This document shows positions 22,601 to 34,860 of a DNA stretch of 64,000 nt, piece after piece. Made by a program: the position numbers and the translations under genes. Position 1 is the stretch's first letter; each line of letters begins with the position of its first letter. Origin of the DNA: Sporobolomyces roseus. Its lineage: Eukaryota; Basidiomycota; Microbotryomycetes; Sporidiobolales; Sporidiobolaceae. The notes beneath the pieces are model-generated. The model was given only the letters and a program-made list of their open reading frames with translations. It was not told the origin of the DNA and did not search any database. The stretch is taken from positions 62,001-126,000 of the forward strand of contig JADILM010000002.1 in the NCBI GenBank assembly GCA_016617785.1. The letters run 5' to 3'.

Positions 22601-23862
22601 AGTTCAAGAAGGGGTCAATTTCATTTCAAACGATTGTCATCTCGAGCGAGGTAAAGTCTCTTCCCTCCTCCCTTCGCTCACTCCCTACTCACGTCCTCGC
22701 TCTGTGTGTAGACGTCTCCGAGTTCTCAATCATCACCGGTCCAAACGCAGGAGGAAAATCCGTCTTCATTCGACAAACTGGTTTGATCGCTCTCCTCGCT
22801 CAAATCGGTTCGTTCGTACCCTGTGCAGAAGCCGAATTACCCATATTCGATTCGATCTTGTGTCGAGTTGGAGCGGGGGATAGTCAGTTGAAAGGAGTTA
22901 GTACGTTCATGTCGGAGATGTTGGAAACTAGTGCGATTTTGAGGAGTGCTACGAAAGATTCATTGGTTGTGATTGATGAATTGGGAAGGGGTACTAGTAC
23001 TTATGATGGATTTGGATTGGCATGGGCCATTTCAGAGTGCGTACTCTTTCGAAACTTCACCATCAATCGACTGCAAAGACTGATAGAGGATTCTGACCGA
23101 ACGCAGGCATCTATCGACTGTTACGAGAGCATCGGTATTATTCGCTACTCATTTCCATGAACTCACTGCACTCGCGCAAACCGTCAAACACGTCAAGAAC
23201 CTTCATGTCGTCGCTCACGTAGAGGAGAAGAAAGATAGTTTGATGGGAAAAGAGATTACTCTACTTTACAAAGTTGCAGAAGGTACAATCTGTTCTTCTC
23301 TACACTCTACACGAGCAGCACGAATGCTAATGTGAGCCGAGGGCATTTTGTACAGGTGTTTGCGATCAGAGTTTCGGTATCCATGTTGCTCAATTAGCGA
23401 ATTTCCCTGAAGAAGTCGTCAAAGTAAGCTCTCAAGGACTCTTCCATTTGTATGAGTTGGTTGCTGATGCTCCTCGTCGTGATTAGCTCGCTCAACGTAA
23501 AGCAGATGATCTAGAAGATTTCGGTGAACAAGGTGGTTAGTTTTCACTCCTTTTTCTCCCATCCATCTCTCCTTCACTTACTGATCGTTCTCCTACTGCT
23601 TTGTGTAGATGACGTCAATGCGGAAGCTACACGTTCTTCACTTCCCGACGAAGTGATCGCCGAAGGAACTTCACTAGTCGAAGCTTTCCTCTCCGATTGG
23701 GCTTCTCGTACTTCCGCCTCAAACACCGGAGACATCGATATGACAGTCGAAGGAGAAGTTGAAGAGAGGGAGTTGGTCGAATTGAAGAAAGTGTATGAGG
23801 AATGGAAAGATCGGTTGGAAGGGAGTCAGTGGGTGAGAGAAGTACTCAGTAAAACCGCTTGA
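19671..23862 (+). CDS. MSH2: DNA mismatch repair ATPase Msh2
   Basis: MutS-family subunit that pairs with Msh6 or Msh3 to bind mismatches in the nucleus. About 13 exons. The N-terminal mismatch-recognition region has [15 protein letters not shown]. The connector and lever domains follow ([36 protein letters not shown]). A Glu/Gly-rich insert at about 21598-21665 is unusual. The ATPase has [17 protein letters not shown] (Walker A), [41 protein letters not shown] (Walker B and switch) and [10 protein letters not shown]. Family members normally have Met-Gly-Gly and Lys-Ser-Thr in Walker A; here Ala and Val replace Met and Thr. The C-terminal helix-turn-helix ([17 protein letters not shown]) is present. 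Stop TGA 23860-23862. Confidence 0.95.
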
Positions 23863-24213
23863 ATTTTGAATGATGAAGGAAAGATTGGTCTAGCTTGTAA
23901 CAATGTAGTGATGGTGATGTGTTTGTTGTTATACTACCTTTGACTTCGAACTCGTTTGGAGCAAGTTTGAGAAGAACTGTTGCGAGATTTCTAGCAAGTT
24001 TCGCTTTTCTTTCTCCTTCGCTGTCCTACTTCTTCCATTCCTCATCGCTTCAGTAGCAGCTGGTCTCGCTGATCCAACTCTCGATCCTCACCGACTCCTG
24101 ACGCCTCCTCGCTCTCTCCTCGTCCCCCTTTCTAGTCACTCAACTCGAGTCCCTCTCCTCTCCTCTCCTCTTGCCCCCCTCGCCTCCCTCTAGCACCCGC
24201 TCATCGTGTAGCT
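23863..24213. other. Intergenic region between MSH2 and the tetraspanin
   Basis: Holds TTGCGAGATTTCTAGCAAG near 23982, related to the recurrent motif, and a CT-rich leader. No gene seen. Confidence 0.4.
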
Positions 24214-25297
24214 ATGTCTACTTCCTTCCAATCAAACCACCAACGAGTTTACCGCCTCTCTCTCCTCTTCCTCCTCCTCTCATTCCTCCATTTCGCTTCC
24301 TCTTCAACCCTCATAATCTTCTCCCAACTCTGGCAATCCTCGTCTTCCCTCCTCCACGAAGAGCGAATGATGAGATTCATCATCCTCAAAGGGTTCTTCA
24401 CTGGTACGCTTTCCTTTCTTGACCCCAGTCGCAAGAGAAGAGAAAAGCTGACTGGGTTTCGAAGAAGGCTGTACAGCGGCCCTCGCACTAGGGATCTATG
24501 GAGTACTCACCGTCATGATGGGATTATGTGGATTCCTGGAACCGAGGCAAATTGGGAATCTTTCGAGAATCAGAGGACTCAATCTGTTCTCTGTATTGCT
24601 GGGAATAAACCGTAAGCATCTCTCGCTGCTTCACGTCCGAGACTTTCTCTCTATGAGGTGAAGCACACTCGAGGATCTACAGTTGTACTCACTATAACGA
24701 TCGGTACCCTCATTTGGTTCTGGACGTTGAGGGAAAGAAGCGAGTACTCGAAAATGTGGGATGCGAGCGAGACGAAAATGAAGGAGTATCTACAAGATCA
24801 CGTGCGTTTCGTTCTGCCCTACGAATCAGATTCCTACTATACTGATTCCTGGTCGCTGATCGCACAGTTCGAGTGTTGCGGTTATTGGAATTCGACGACG
24901 ATTCTTGCGAAATCGACCAATTTGACGAACGATAGTCAAGGGTTCTGCGAGACGTTGATGAACAACGCTACGACATCGATGGAGGACGTTCAGGGATGTG
25001 TCGGTCCTATCTCCCTTTTCGCGGAGTGAGTAGAAGTCCGCTCTCATTCTGCAAAATCCATACTCAGATGCTCCTCTTCATCCACAGTAATCTCCTTTCG
25101 AACATCTTTACATTCGTTCGTAGCTCTCTCTGCTCTAGCTAATCACTCATGAGCTTGCGAGCGAACTCATCGCCCGTCCTCTCACACAGATCTACGCGTT
25201 GACCATCATTCAATTCTCATTGATCCTCACAACTCGCTGCCTCGTCATCGCAAGGAAGGAGCAAGCGAGGTTCAGAGTCTTGGACGAGAAGAAGTAG
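24214..25297 (+). CDS. Fungal tetraspanin-like protein
   Basis: Four-span membrane organiser. Five or six exons. TM1 is LSLLFLLLSFLHFASSSTL after a short cytoplasmic N-terminus. TM2 (LALGIYGVLTVMMGLCGFL) follows the first intron. TM3 (FSVLLGINLVLTITIGTLIWF) is split by the second. The large loop has the hallmark FECCGYWN (Cys-Cys-Gly), further Cys at GFCETL and QGCVG, and several Asn-X-Ser/Thr sites. TM4 (IYALTIIQFSLILTTRCLVI) is followed by a basic tail ending at TAG 25295-25297. The join before TM4 was set at a GTTCGT donor because the nearby GTAGCT donor breaks the frame. Pls1-type tetraspanins act in fungal morphogenesis; whether this is Pls1 is not settled. Confidence 0.8.
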
Positions 25298-25508
25298 CAA
25301 AGAGGAGGATCGAGGTTTCACTTTTGAAGCGAAACGAGAATCGGTTATAGAAAGCGAAGGACAAACTTGCTGGTCGAGAATATTCTGTGTTGTCTAGCTG
25401 CATTCAGTCATTCAGTAGCTTCGTACGTTATAGTCATGCATTTGCAAAAAAGAATCGATATTTACTTTCAAAAGAACGAAATTTCTACTGTTTTCCACAA
25501 GTGTCTTT

Positions 25509-28500
25509 TCACTTCGTTCCCCCGTTCCCCATCTCCCATCGAATCCCGCCCCATCTCGAGCTGTTTCCTCCATTCAATCCCAATCCACCTCCATTCCTCC
25601 TCCCTCCGTATAACCCAAGACTTCCAACCTCACTATCAAACCTCTCGACCACTCGATCCGCCATCATCGTAAAGAACCATTTGCCCAACGCTTGCTGAAT
25701 AGATTGGAAAGAGGGAACGAGAGCGAGTGAGACTGATTCTCCCATCGAATCACCTCGTCTTGACGCTTCAGAAATCTGATCCCAGAATGATTTTTGAACG
25801 GGGAATCGCTTTAATCGAACTGTACGCACTTCGACTGTTACATCAGCGTCATGAAAGGAGATGAAGAAGGAAGACTGGGCGCACCATCAACTGCTAGACC
25901 GACTTCACCAGATTCAGCATCTTGAGCGAATTTAGCATCGGGTAACAATTTCTCAATCGCTTGCGTATCCGTCAATTCAGGGTTCTCCTCCTTGAATCCA
26001 GCAACTCCGTTTGCGATCTGAGTCCATCCAACAATTCGACATCAGTCGTCTCAAGCAGAGAGATAGTCGGAGCGAAGGAAGGAAACTCACGAATAATTGA
26101 CAAGCGTAAACAGCAGCATCCCTCAATCCACCTAACCCATCAACCAATCCTCTCCCATAAGGTCCCATCTCATACTCGAACTCTCCCGAAACTCCATTGT
26201 TCGCTCCTCCCTTCTTCACAAGCGGTTTCTTTGGTGGTTCTTGTTCTTCAGGGGTCGAAGTTCTCAAAGCATCTTGAGCATGAGCTTCAGGAGTCACCGG
26301 ACCAGTTGCTGAATCGTTGGAAGAGTCTTCTTGTACCGGAGCGAAAGGGGAAGTTTCTTGATCTTCCGCCAATTCGACTCCTCCCTCATTCTTCTCCCAA
26401 GGTGACTTCATAACGGCGACAGTAGTACCTTCTTTCGTAACTTCGACAGTCTTTTCCATTCCCTTGCCTTCTTGACTCCCTTCAATCGGACCCAATCCTT
26501 TGATCTGCCGGATCAGTTCGGGAGGTGCGGTTAATCCAAAAGCTTTCATACCCGTCATGACTCTCCCTCCTGCAATTCCTTCGATCACTTCTTTCCCAAC
26601 TCCTCGTCCTTCCATCACTCGTCCTTTGAAATCTTCGTACATGTGATCGACTGCTGCAGAGTGTCGAACGAGTTCATCGGGACTGAGTTTGTGAGTTACG
26701 TCTTGTGCTCGCGAACCGGTAAAGTAGGATTCGAGAGTGATATGAAAGCGATCAAAGAAGGATTGAAGGAAGGTAGGACGAAGGGAGGCGACTCCTATTG
26801 AACCAGTAATTGTCGATGCTAACTCATCCAATCTCAACGATCAGTTTTCGCTCTTTTAACGCACATGAAAGTAAATTGAGAGAGAGACAGAGCGTACGTG
26901 CAGCAAAGATAGCGTCCATGTGAGTTGAAACGAGGTATCCACCACTCGCACTAGCGTTCCCGAAACTTGCAACAACAGTTTTCCCTTTCCTCTCTCTCAA
27001 ATCCCTCACCGCGCCCCAAATCGTATCACTATCCGTTACGCCTCCTCCCCCACTGTCAATCCTCAGCACTACCGCTCCAATACTATCATCCTCTCCAGCT
27101 TCCTTCAATCCCCTAACTACATCCGCCGTTCCAAATTCTCCAGGATCTCCAATAGTTCCCATCAAATAAACGACTCCAACATCAATAGCCTCTTTCAAAT
27201 ATTTCTCCATTGCTTTCTCGACTACTTTCGAGTAGTGGTAGAAACCCATGAGTTTCTTTGAAGAGTCACCACCGAATTCGGGATCGAGGAGGGAATCGAG
27301 AATGTCTTGTCTGTAACAAGTACCGTTGAGGAGTCCGTTCGAGACGGCGAGGTTTGCGGTGTAAGGTCCGGATTGTGAGAGGGTTTTGACATGATCTTTC
27401 ATGGCGAGCGCTTCAGAGGGTGAGACCGGAATGGGTTCGTGAGATTTGACAATGTCGGTTTCTGAATCTGAATCTGAATCGGAAGTGGAGGGAGTGGGAG
27501 TGGGAGTGGGAGTGGGAGTGGGAGTGGGAGTGGGAGTGGGAGTGGGAGTGGGAGTGGGAGTGGGAGTGGGAGTGGGAGTGGGAGTGGGAGTGGGAGTGGG
27601 AGTGGGAGTGGGAGTGGAGGTAGAGGGTAGGGAGGATTCGTTCTTGCGTTGATACAGGGCGGAATAACGGTTTCGTGATATATAAGTCATCATGTTGTCG
27701 TTTAATTCGTTGATTAACTCTTCGTGGTTCTCCTTTTGAGGATCTGTGAATTTCTCGTCGATGTACTGTATCGAGGTCGAGTATCTCAGTCGAGTTACTG
27801 AAGGTAGACTGAGAAAAAGAGGAACATACAGGTTGAACGAAAGATTTGTACTCGTTTCTTGCCTCTGCGTGTACTTCGATTCCTAACCATTTCGCGAGTC
27901 GACCAAAGAAGGGTGTTGTAGAACCTGTAAGATTAGGGAAACGTGACTATGAGCCGTCTGATACATGTGTGAGGTCGTAATCGAGCATTCTAGACTTACC
28001 CATTCCGACCAAAGGTACTTCTCCAGTTGGTTGAGTGTAAATCTCATCGAAAGCTGTCCAATCGTTCCTCCCCGCATCAGCATTCCATCGCTGCAATACG
28101 AAGCGAGAGAGAGAACGCACTACTAGCCAAAAGATATTGACCTTGACCAGTAAAAGTATCTGTCCAAGCTACCGTCCTCCACCCATCTTTCCCCTCCTTG
28201 TCCCCTTGTCTATACTTTCCAAACTTCTCTTCTTTCACTCTCTTCAATTCGAGCATCGCGTCTTGTATCTCTTCCAATTGTGCGAGTCCCAAATTGTAGG
28301 AAGGAACGGAGGGTACAGAGGTCGAGGAGAAATCAGCCATGATTCCACGCTGTATACTCACAACTACCGACCTTATCAGTGAGTGTAAGGTGGAGTGTAA
28401 AGGAGGGAAGAGAGCGTACGACTCGATCATCTCCTTCGATAAATTTGATAGTTCGAATAACATCGAACAAAGTCATTATTCTCGGGGGTTCCTCTGGACT

Positions 28501-28977
28501 CCCACCTTGCGAACTCGATAACAAGTAATTCAAACTACTCCTCTGTACTCTATCAGCGTCTAGTACGATCCAGGGAGAGAGAAAGGAGAGAGGGGGGAGC
28601 TTACTTTGAACCATAAGATTTAGCTTCTACTATTCCACCATCATAGATCTTCCAATACAATACAGTCTTCTCTGGAATCCTATCCCGTTTCTTCGCTTTA
28701 CTACTCTCTGCTACGTAGCTGTACAGATCCCCGAAGACTTGATCAATCAACCCTGAAATTGTGCTGTAAAAGGAGGTACGTACGATAAGACTGCATAAGT
28801 GAGTGCAGTACCACTCAATATAGCACCCTTCCACCTCCATGCTCCTGAAGCTGCTCTGTAAGTTCTACTTGATCTCAGTCGAGAGAGTCCAGTTGATCCG
28901 ACGACTCCTGGTGTCGGAGGTGGTGGTTTGCCTTTCAATGAGCCAGGAGTAGGCTCGGAAGCTGGTGCGTCAGCCAT
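25509..28977 (-). CDS. Peptidase family S49 (SppA/protease IV-like)
   Basis: A membrane-anchored serine peptidase related to bacterial signal peptide peptidase A. The start at 28977 gives a Pro-rich N-terminus and a membrane span ([15 protein letters not shown]). The first S49 repeat includes [20 protein letters not shown] and [20 protein letters not shown], the segment that precedes the catalytic region in SppA. A Thr-Pro repeat (21 hexamers at 27490-27615) and an Asp/Ser stretch form a linker. The catalytic half has [16 protein letters not shown] and [17 protein letters not shown], with the Ser of SASGGY as likely nucleophile, then [16 protein letters not shown]. The C-terminal end is hydrophilic and Gly/Asn-rich. 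About ten exons; internal boundaries approximate. Stop at 25509. Confidence 0.82.
27490..27615. repeat. Hexanucleotide tandem repeat, 21 units of GGGAGT
   Basis: Perfect 126-bp array inside the S49 peptidase exon. On the coding strand it reads ACTCCC and gives an uninterrupted Thr-Pro repeat. The unit length keeps the frame, so length changes would alter only linker length. A shorter GGGAGA array lies at 48855-48908. Confidence 0.95.
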
Positions 28978-29235
28978 CTAAGGTGAAGTGAGGTGAAGTG
29001 GAAGAGTGCAAGTTTGGAAGATCGCCTCTCGTGAGATTTCGCAAAATGGGTGCCGATCAGAATGCGCAAGTCAATCCTTTTTTTTCTAGCCCTTGTTTGT
29101 TCTGACACAGACGAGAAGTAGTATTGACAACAAAGAAGTACTGAAACGAAAGCAACGAAAAAAAAAGTAGACACTATAAACTTGAACCCTTCGCACGATT
29201 GAAAGCATCCTCCTCTCACTCTCTTCCCTCCCTCT
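28978..29235. other. 5' region of the S49 peptidase gene and 3' end of its left-oriented neighbour
   Basis: Contains AGATTTCGCAA at 29034-29044, 57 bp upstream of the peptidase start (recurrent motif, see findings). No gene seen. Confidence 0.4.
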
Positions 29236-30017
29236 CTAGATCAGATCATCCACTTCTTCCTTTTGCCCTGACTTCTCTCGTCCATTCCCCTGATCCCACT
29301 TGTCCAACCATTCATCCATAACCAAATCCCTCTGCATCTTTCCCATCATTCCCTCTCCCATCTCTCTCGGGCTCTCAACTTTAACTCCCCCCTCATCATC
29401 TCCCATCAATAATTCCCTCTCTTCTTTCTTCTCCTTCTCCTTCTCCTTCTCTCTAGTCTTGGTAGGTTGCATCACTTCCCCAGTCTCATTCCAACCAGGT
29501 GCGATCGCTTGTAATTTAAGTTTACGAGCTCTCTCTTTTGATTCCCTCAGACTCTCCAATAGTGCTAGGCGTTGCGATTTGGTTTGGGAGAGTTGGGAGA
29601 GTTGCGAGGGGAGAGAAGAGAGGACGTGGGATTCTAATGAGTGAGGGTAAACGAACTGGATTTCGAGAAAGAGGGCGTTAGTGAGGGAGAGGAGGGAGAG
29701 GAAGTGGAGAGCGTACGTAGGCGGTCACGTCAGAGGGGAGGGGATGAATATCTAATGGTACTTCGACCTGAGAGAGGAAGCAGAGAGGGAAATCAGCGAG
29801 CGAACGAAAGAGCCGAGGTCAACGAGGAGAGCTCACTGGTGGTGGGACCCAGAATGCAGGATTCTTGATTAATGGTACTCGTTCTACTAGTTGAGCGGGA
29901 GAGGGGTGGGAGGTGGAAGCTAAAGAGAGAGAGGAGAGAGTGTCATCAAACAATTCAACGAGGAGATCAGTTCGAGGCTTGAAAATAGCGTAGGAGAAGA
30001 TTAGACTCACTAGCCAT
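29236..30017 (-). CDS. Small conserved-looking hypothetical protein with charged helical C-terminus
   Basis: Four exons in my model. Exon 1 is tiny (ATG GCT A, 30017-30011). Exon 2 gives STSHPSPAQLVERVPLIKNP and ends AFWVPPP. Exon 3 gives VEVPLDIHPLPSDVTAY. Exon 4 gives FVYPHSLESHVLSSLPSQL, then a long charged helix (ESLRESKERARKLKLQAIAP) and a Lys/Glu-rich, Met-rich tail ending EEVDDLI at a stop at 29236. About 190 residues, no signal or membrane span. The ordered pattern through the exon joins argues for a real gene. I do not recognise the family. A coiled-coil adaptor is possible but is inference only. Confidence 0.55.
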
Positions 30018-30241
30018 TCCTGGGAAAAATAGAGAGGGCGACCAGAAGCAGCTGTGAGGGGAGGGAAGAGAGGTTCGGATGCAGAAACTTGATCAAGGGC
30101 TTGTCATCCTACCTCTCATTCGAATGATGCCCTTTGACTAGTTATAGCAAGACAAAGATCGTATCTTGTCAGCTGGCCCGAGCCGAACAGCCCTCAATTC
30201 CCCCTCACCCTTTTTCGCATCCTCTCATCTCTCAACCCCTC

Positions 30242-32358
30242 ATGTCGACCTCGCTCAACTCCCTAAGCCCCGAACTCGTCAATCAAATCCTCTCACAAAC
30301 TCTCGACTATTCGGTATTCATCAACAACCGACAGCTCAAGAAGATTAGTTTGGTTTGTAAGAACTGGAGTGAAATCGCCAGGTGAGCCCTCTTTATCTCG
30401 CTACAGAAGGATCTCGAGAGCTGAATGATTTCATAGTGGTATGGATGGATAGACGATTATTAGTGCGAGAAGTGCATATCACGGATGGAGATGCTTTGTG
30501 GGGACTGAAAGAAGTGCTCGGAAAATATCCAACACTCGCCCTACTAATCCGCTCGATCTGTCAGTCCCAACTCCAGTTTTGACAGTCCTTCGCTAGCTTC
30601 ACTGACCCTGGGATGGATCGACTGTCGTAGCTTTCGGATCACCTGGATCACCAGTCGCAACTCAGGACGACGAAGGAGTTTCAGATGATTCAGACTTACT
30701 CGCACTTGCAGAGCTCTGCACTTCCTACAACATTCCTCGTCCCGACAAAGTCATCATCAGTTTCAACTCCAGAGACCATTCCCCAGGACCTAACAGTTAC
30801 TGGACTCCGAAATTCCCAAAATCGAAACGATTACTTCAGTTATCGTATCCTCTCGTCGAAAGGGTCAATTACCCACTCATTGACACGGACGATTACATCA
30901 AACCGAACGCGGCGATCGATTGCCTACTCTCGGTCGAGACTCAGTCATTTACTCATCTCAAGATCGATGGAACGAACATGAGGGAGTTCGAGAGAGAGTG
31001 TCCACCACCTTGGGATGATCGTTCTCTGGAGTTCTTAGGTCGATTGGTCAGTATTGACCTCTCGAATCTTGCTGTTGATCGATTGTGGCTCGAATGGTTC
31101 ATCGTTATTGGAGCGGAACTTGGAGGACTCAAGCGACTCAAATTCGTCAACTTGGAAAACCTTCGCGAACAGGACGGGAGGCGCACGACGGAGATCATCT
31201 CTAGGTTGATTGAAAGAGCTGGAGCACGCCTAGAAGAACTCACTTGGCTTGATGAGAAGGGCAATGCGGGAGTCGTGGATCGAGCTGTTGTTTCGTGAGT
31301 TCCTCCGCACAATCTCTCCATTATCGTCCCTCCGCAGATCCACGCTCATCCTGATCATTGACAGTCAACTCGAACGACTTACTCACCTCACCTACAACTT
31401 GAAATCCTATCGACTATCTCGAAAGATTCCCTCCTACATATTCTCGCTCCCTTCGACACTTCACCAACTCACTTTAGTAACCAAAGTGATCTTTCCCCAC
31501 GCCTTTCACATCGTCCGTCATCTCGCAACTTCGACCCGACACTCTATTCGCTCAGTCACCATCGAGTACACTTTCCCTCGCAACGATTCCCAACTCCGTT
31601 TCTTCCCTCCTCTCGCGCTCTCACCCTTCCCACTCCCAACGACGCCCTCGGATCTGGAATATAGGACGATTTCAACTGTCCGACAACTCCGACTTTCGAA
31701 AACTCGAATCGAGCATGAGAATCTTCGTCAAATCATTCGACTCCTAGGCCCCTCCCTGCACTATCTCGCACTCGACTCGATCGACTGCTTACCACCTTTC
31801 GACCTCCTACAACTGCATTGTCAAGATCTCCGTTGGTTAGAATTCGGTTCAATCGAGTTCTTGTGGGAGATGACGGAGAATCCCCGCGATTTCGATCTTG
31901 ACACTCAGTGGGACGCCTCCGTGAACGACTCGGACGACGATGGAGATACCGAGGAAGAACATCTAGAAGCTTCGAAACAGACTCCACCGATGGCTTACGC
32001 CTCAGCAGAGATCATGGATCAATCTTCACTCTTTGAAACCCTCTCCTTCCCACTCCTCGACTACCTCCTCATCGACCTCAGATCTCTCATATCACTCGTT
32101 TCCGTCAATAGCTCGATCAAAGCCGACAAGTTCCCGCGACTCAAGGTACTCGATATTGCTGGATTGAGAGATCCGGATTGTTGCGCTTTCGGGATGGGTA
32201 AGAAAACTGTTTTGGAAGGGTTGGAAGAGTTGTGGCCGACTTGTAAGGAGAAGGGGATTGTATTGGCCAGTGAAGGGAAACCGATGGAAACAATGTCGGA
32301 CTTGTGGTGGCATTTGGCGGCGAGACCGGCGAGAGGAGTGAATGCGGACGAGCAGTGA
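30242..32358 (+). CDS. F-box protein with LRR-like C-terminal region
   Basis: Probable substrate receptor of an SCF ubiquitin ligase. The N-terminus is an F-box (LNSLSPELVNQILSQTLDYS, then LKKISLVCKNWSEIAR). Exon 1 ends at about 30382. The acceptor at about 30452 was chosen because the two earlier AGs lead into stops, and it restores RRLLVREVHITDG. Two more introns (about 30559-30630 and 31295-31364) join long exons rich in Leu with LxxLxL spacing (LKRLKFVNLENLRE; LRWLEFGSIEFL; LLDYLLIDLRSL), like divergent leucine-rich repeats. An acidic patch lies at about 31920-31965. Stop 32356-32358. About 620 residues. The target is unknown. Confidence 0.75.
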
Positions 32359-33031
32359 TAGCATGTTGTCAGGGTTCGGAGTGCGTCTGACCTGTGAGAC
32401 ACAATCATCTGTATACTTGCTCGAGTGTGTCATGCTCAGTCGAATCGTCTCCATAGCATCGTCATCATCGTTTTGCGAGAAGACGAGATTTCGCAACTTT
32501 CTGGAAATGCGGTCCTTTCGTCGAACGCTCTCCTTTCTACCGTGTCAACGTCTCAGCGTATCGAACCTTCTGCCCCGCTGGCTTTAACGCACCAACTCAG
32601 GGTGCACGTCTGTTCGACTAATTTCGTCTCGACAACCACTTTCACCCCTCCTCCTCGATCATAGGGCCCTCCATCGTCTCTCGATCAACTACGCTTCTCG
32701 CACGCTCAAACAGGTCCTCGCTGAAGGTCTTTTCACACTCGCCGGCTCACAGCTTCTCCCGAAGCCTCGTCCTCGTTTTTTTTTTTCGATCTTCGTCTTG
32801 ATTTCCTTGACATATTCGTTTCCAAGCTCTTCACCGTTACAGAACCTCTTGTGTAAGCCTCGAAGGAAGCCGTTGTCGACTGCGAGGACAGCCAGGTTGG
32901 TCCTTTTCTTCTCTTATCAAATCAATCCAGTTAAATTCCTTCTGACGTCCTCAACAAAAAAAGAAAGGAAGGAAGAGGAAGATCACCGCTCTTCTCACTT
33001 CCTACCACTCACCCTTACTTAGAAAGGATCA
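32359..33031. other. Intergenic region between F-box gene and GH105-like gene
   Basis: Contains AGATTTCGCAA at 32486-32496 (recurrent motif) and short T- and A-rich runs near 32777 and 32957. Frames on both strands are short and lack splice-consistent partners. Confidence 0.4.
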
Positions 33032-34860
33032 ATGCTAGGAGTACTACAAGAGGAAAAGAGGGAGAGAAAGAAGAGAAGAAGTTCAATCAACCCTCTCAAG
33101 AACCTTCGCAATTCGTCTATCCTCGCCTTACTCGCTACTTTCTCGACACTCTCCTCTGCACTCCCACAACATTCACACCTCACGAAAAGAGCTGAAGAAG
33201 ATTCAGGGTTATCCAAGAATTCTTCTCTATCCCTCTCGCAAGTAAACTCGATCGAACAAATCTTGAATCGTACTGCTTCCCTATCGTACGCTGTTCCCCC
33301 TAACCTTCCCTCGAGTACTCAACTGACGCAAAGTGAGAAGATAGCTGGGAGATTGGAACTCATTTAGAATCCCTCATCGAATTCTACAACCCATCCCTCT
33401 CCGTTTACTCTGACAATTTCGATGACATCTCTCCTACAACCTCCCCTTTACCCACCCAAATCCTCTCAATGACTTCCTACCTCATTTCTCGTTACCCGCC
33501 ATCCTCAAACGCCCAAATCGTACCAGACGGTTCGAGCGCAGATCCAGTTTCAATCGCTCCTTTTTACGTACTTTCGAATTACACGCTCGAGAACGAAGGG
33601 GATAGGTTACCGACGAATGGAACGGGAGAGGGTGCGACAAAGGCGGTGGTCGTGGAGGCTATTGAGAGACAGGTTGACGAGATCTTGAGGAGAACGCCGA
33701 GGACTAGCGATGGTGCAATTAGTCACAGGAAGGAACAGGTCGAGTTATGGAGCGATTCTGTTTGTGAGTCTAGAATCTTCCATATTGTATTGGAGAGGAG
33801 TGAATGAGTGAGGAAAACTGACGATTTCGAAGGAATTGCGATTCAAACGAAACATTAGATATGGTACCTCCTGTATGCTGTTCCTTTCTCTCTCCTCTCC
33901 TCTCGATCTCGTCTGACTCACGAATCCAAACCTTTCCTGTTTGCCCAGTTCCTAGCCTATTACGGAGTATTGTCTCGCAACACTTCCCTCCTCGACGAAG
34001 CGTACAACCAAATCCGACTCTATCGTCAGTACCTACGAGATCCTATAACGGGACTATGGCGACACATCTTACTTGGATCTAATCAAGATAACGGTCTTTG
34101 GTCAACCGGTTCGTTTCGCTCACTCACTTTCGCACAACGAGCGAGAAAAACTGATGTCAAGTTGAGTTCGAGCGTAAATAGGTAATGGATGGGTAGCGAA
34201 TGGGATATTACGAGTATTATCGACTCTCGAGAACTCTGAATACGACGATCAATATCAGAGTCAAATCTCAGACCTGACAGAATGGACAAGAGAGATCGTA
34301 GATTCTGCATGGCAACAACCTATGGTGAGTCTTTCCCTCTCTCTCTCTATCTCTCCCTTCACTCTCCTACTACGTTCTCATCTCACCTCACCTTCTTCCC
34401 TTCCCAACAGCGTAATGGATTACTCTATAATTATCTCAACGAGACCTCCTCATTCTTCGAGTGTTCCGGCACGGCGCTCCTCTCTTCGGCGACCTTCCGC
34501 CTCTCGACTCTCTCCTCTACCTCTACCTCCCCCTCCCTAGTATCCGCCGAACAAGCCTATCAAACCCTCCTCAATTTCCATCTCTCGCCATCAGGAGTTC
34601 TCGCACCAGTAGTAGATCCAATGGATTATTCGAGTCAGTTACAGAACGTCAAGAATGATGCGAGTGGTAACGTGAGTCCCGAGGGAGAAGCTTTCGTACT
34701 TTTGATGGAGTCAGCTAGGAGGGATTGGATTGAGGAGGGAGGAAGCGTCGAGGGATTGATGGCAGGGGGTGGAACTAGCGCGGCTGAAATGTCGAGGACG
34801 ATATCGATGACGTTGCTCATCGTTGGAGCAGCTTTCGTTGCTGGAGTCGTTGTGTTGTGA
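33032..34860 (+). CDS. GH105/GH88-like six-hairpin glycoside hydrolase, possibly GPI-anchored
   Basis: Probable secreted or wall-bound unsaturated-uronyl hydrolase-type enzyme. The N-terminus is a basic stretch plus hydrophobic segment (SILALLATFSTLSSALP) followed by LTKR, a Kex2-like site. The catalytic barrel has SVYMVPPFLAYYGVLS, DPITGLWRH and NGLWSTGNGWVANGILRVL, typical of YteR-like proteins. Many Asn-X-Ser/Thr sites. The C-terminus (SRTISMTLLIVGAAFVAGVVVL) ends in a hydrophobic tail preceded by small residues, as in GPI-anchored proteins. Exons: 33032-33332, 33368-33763, a 14-nt exon 33859-33872, 33949-34108, 34182-34324, 34411-34860. The first intron would be only 35 nt; a small frameshift is the alternative. 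Confidence 0.78.

Noticed and set aside
27446..27652. Plus-strand frame encoding a Val-Gly repeat
   Set aside because: Shadow of the hexanucleotide repeat in the S49 peptidase coding strand.
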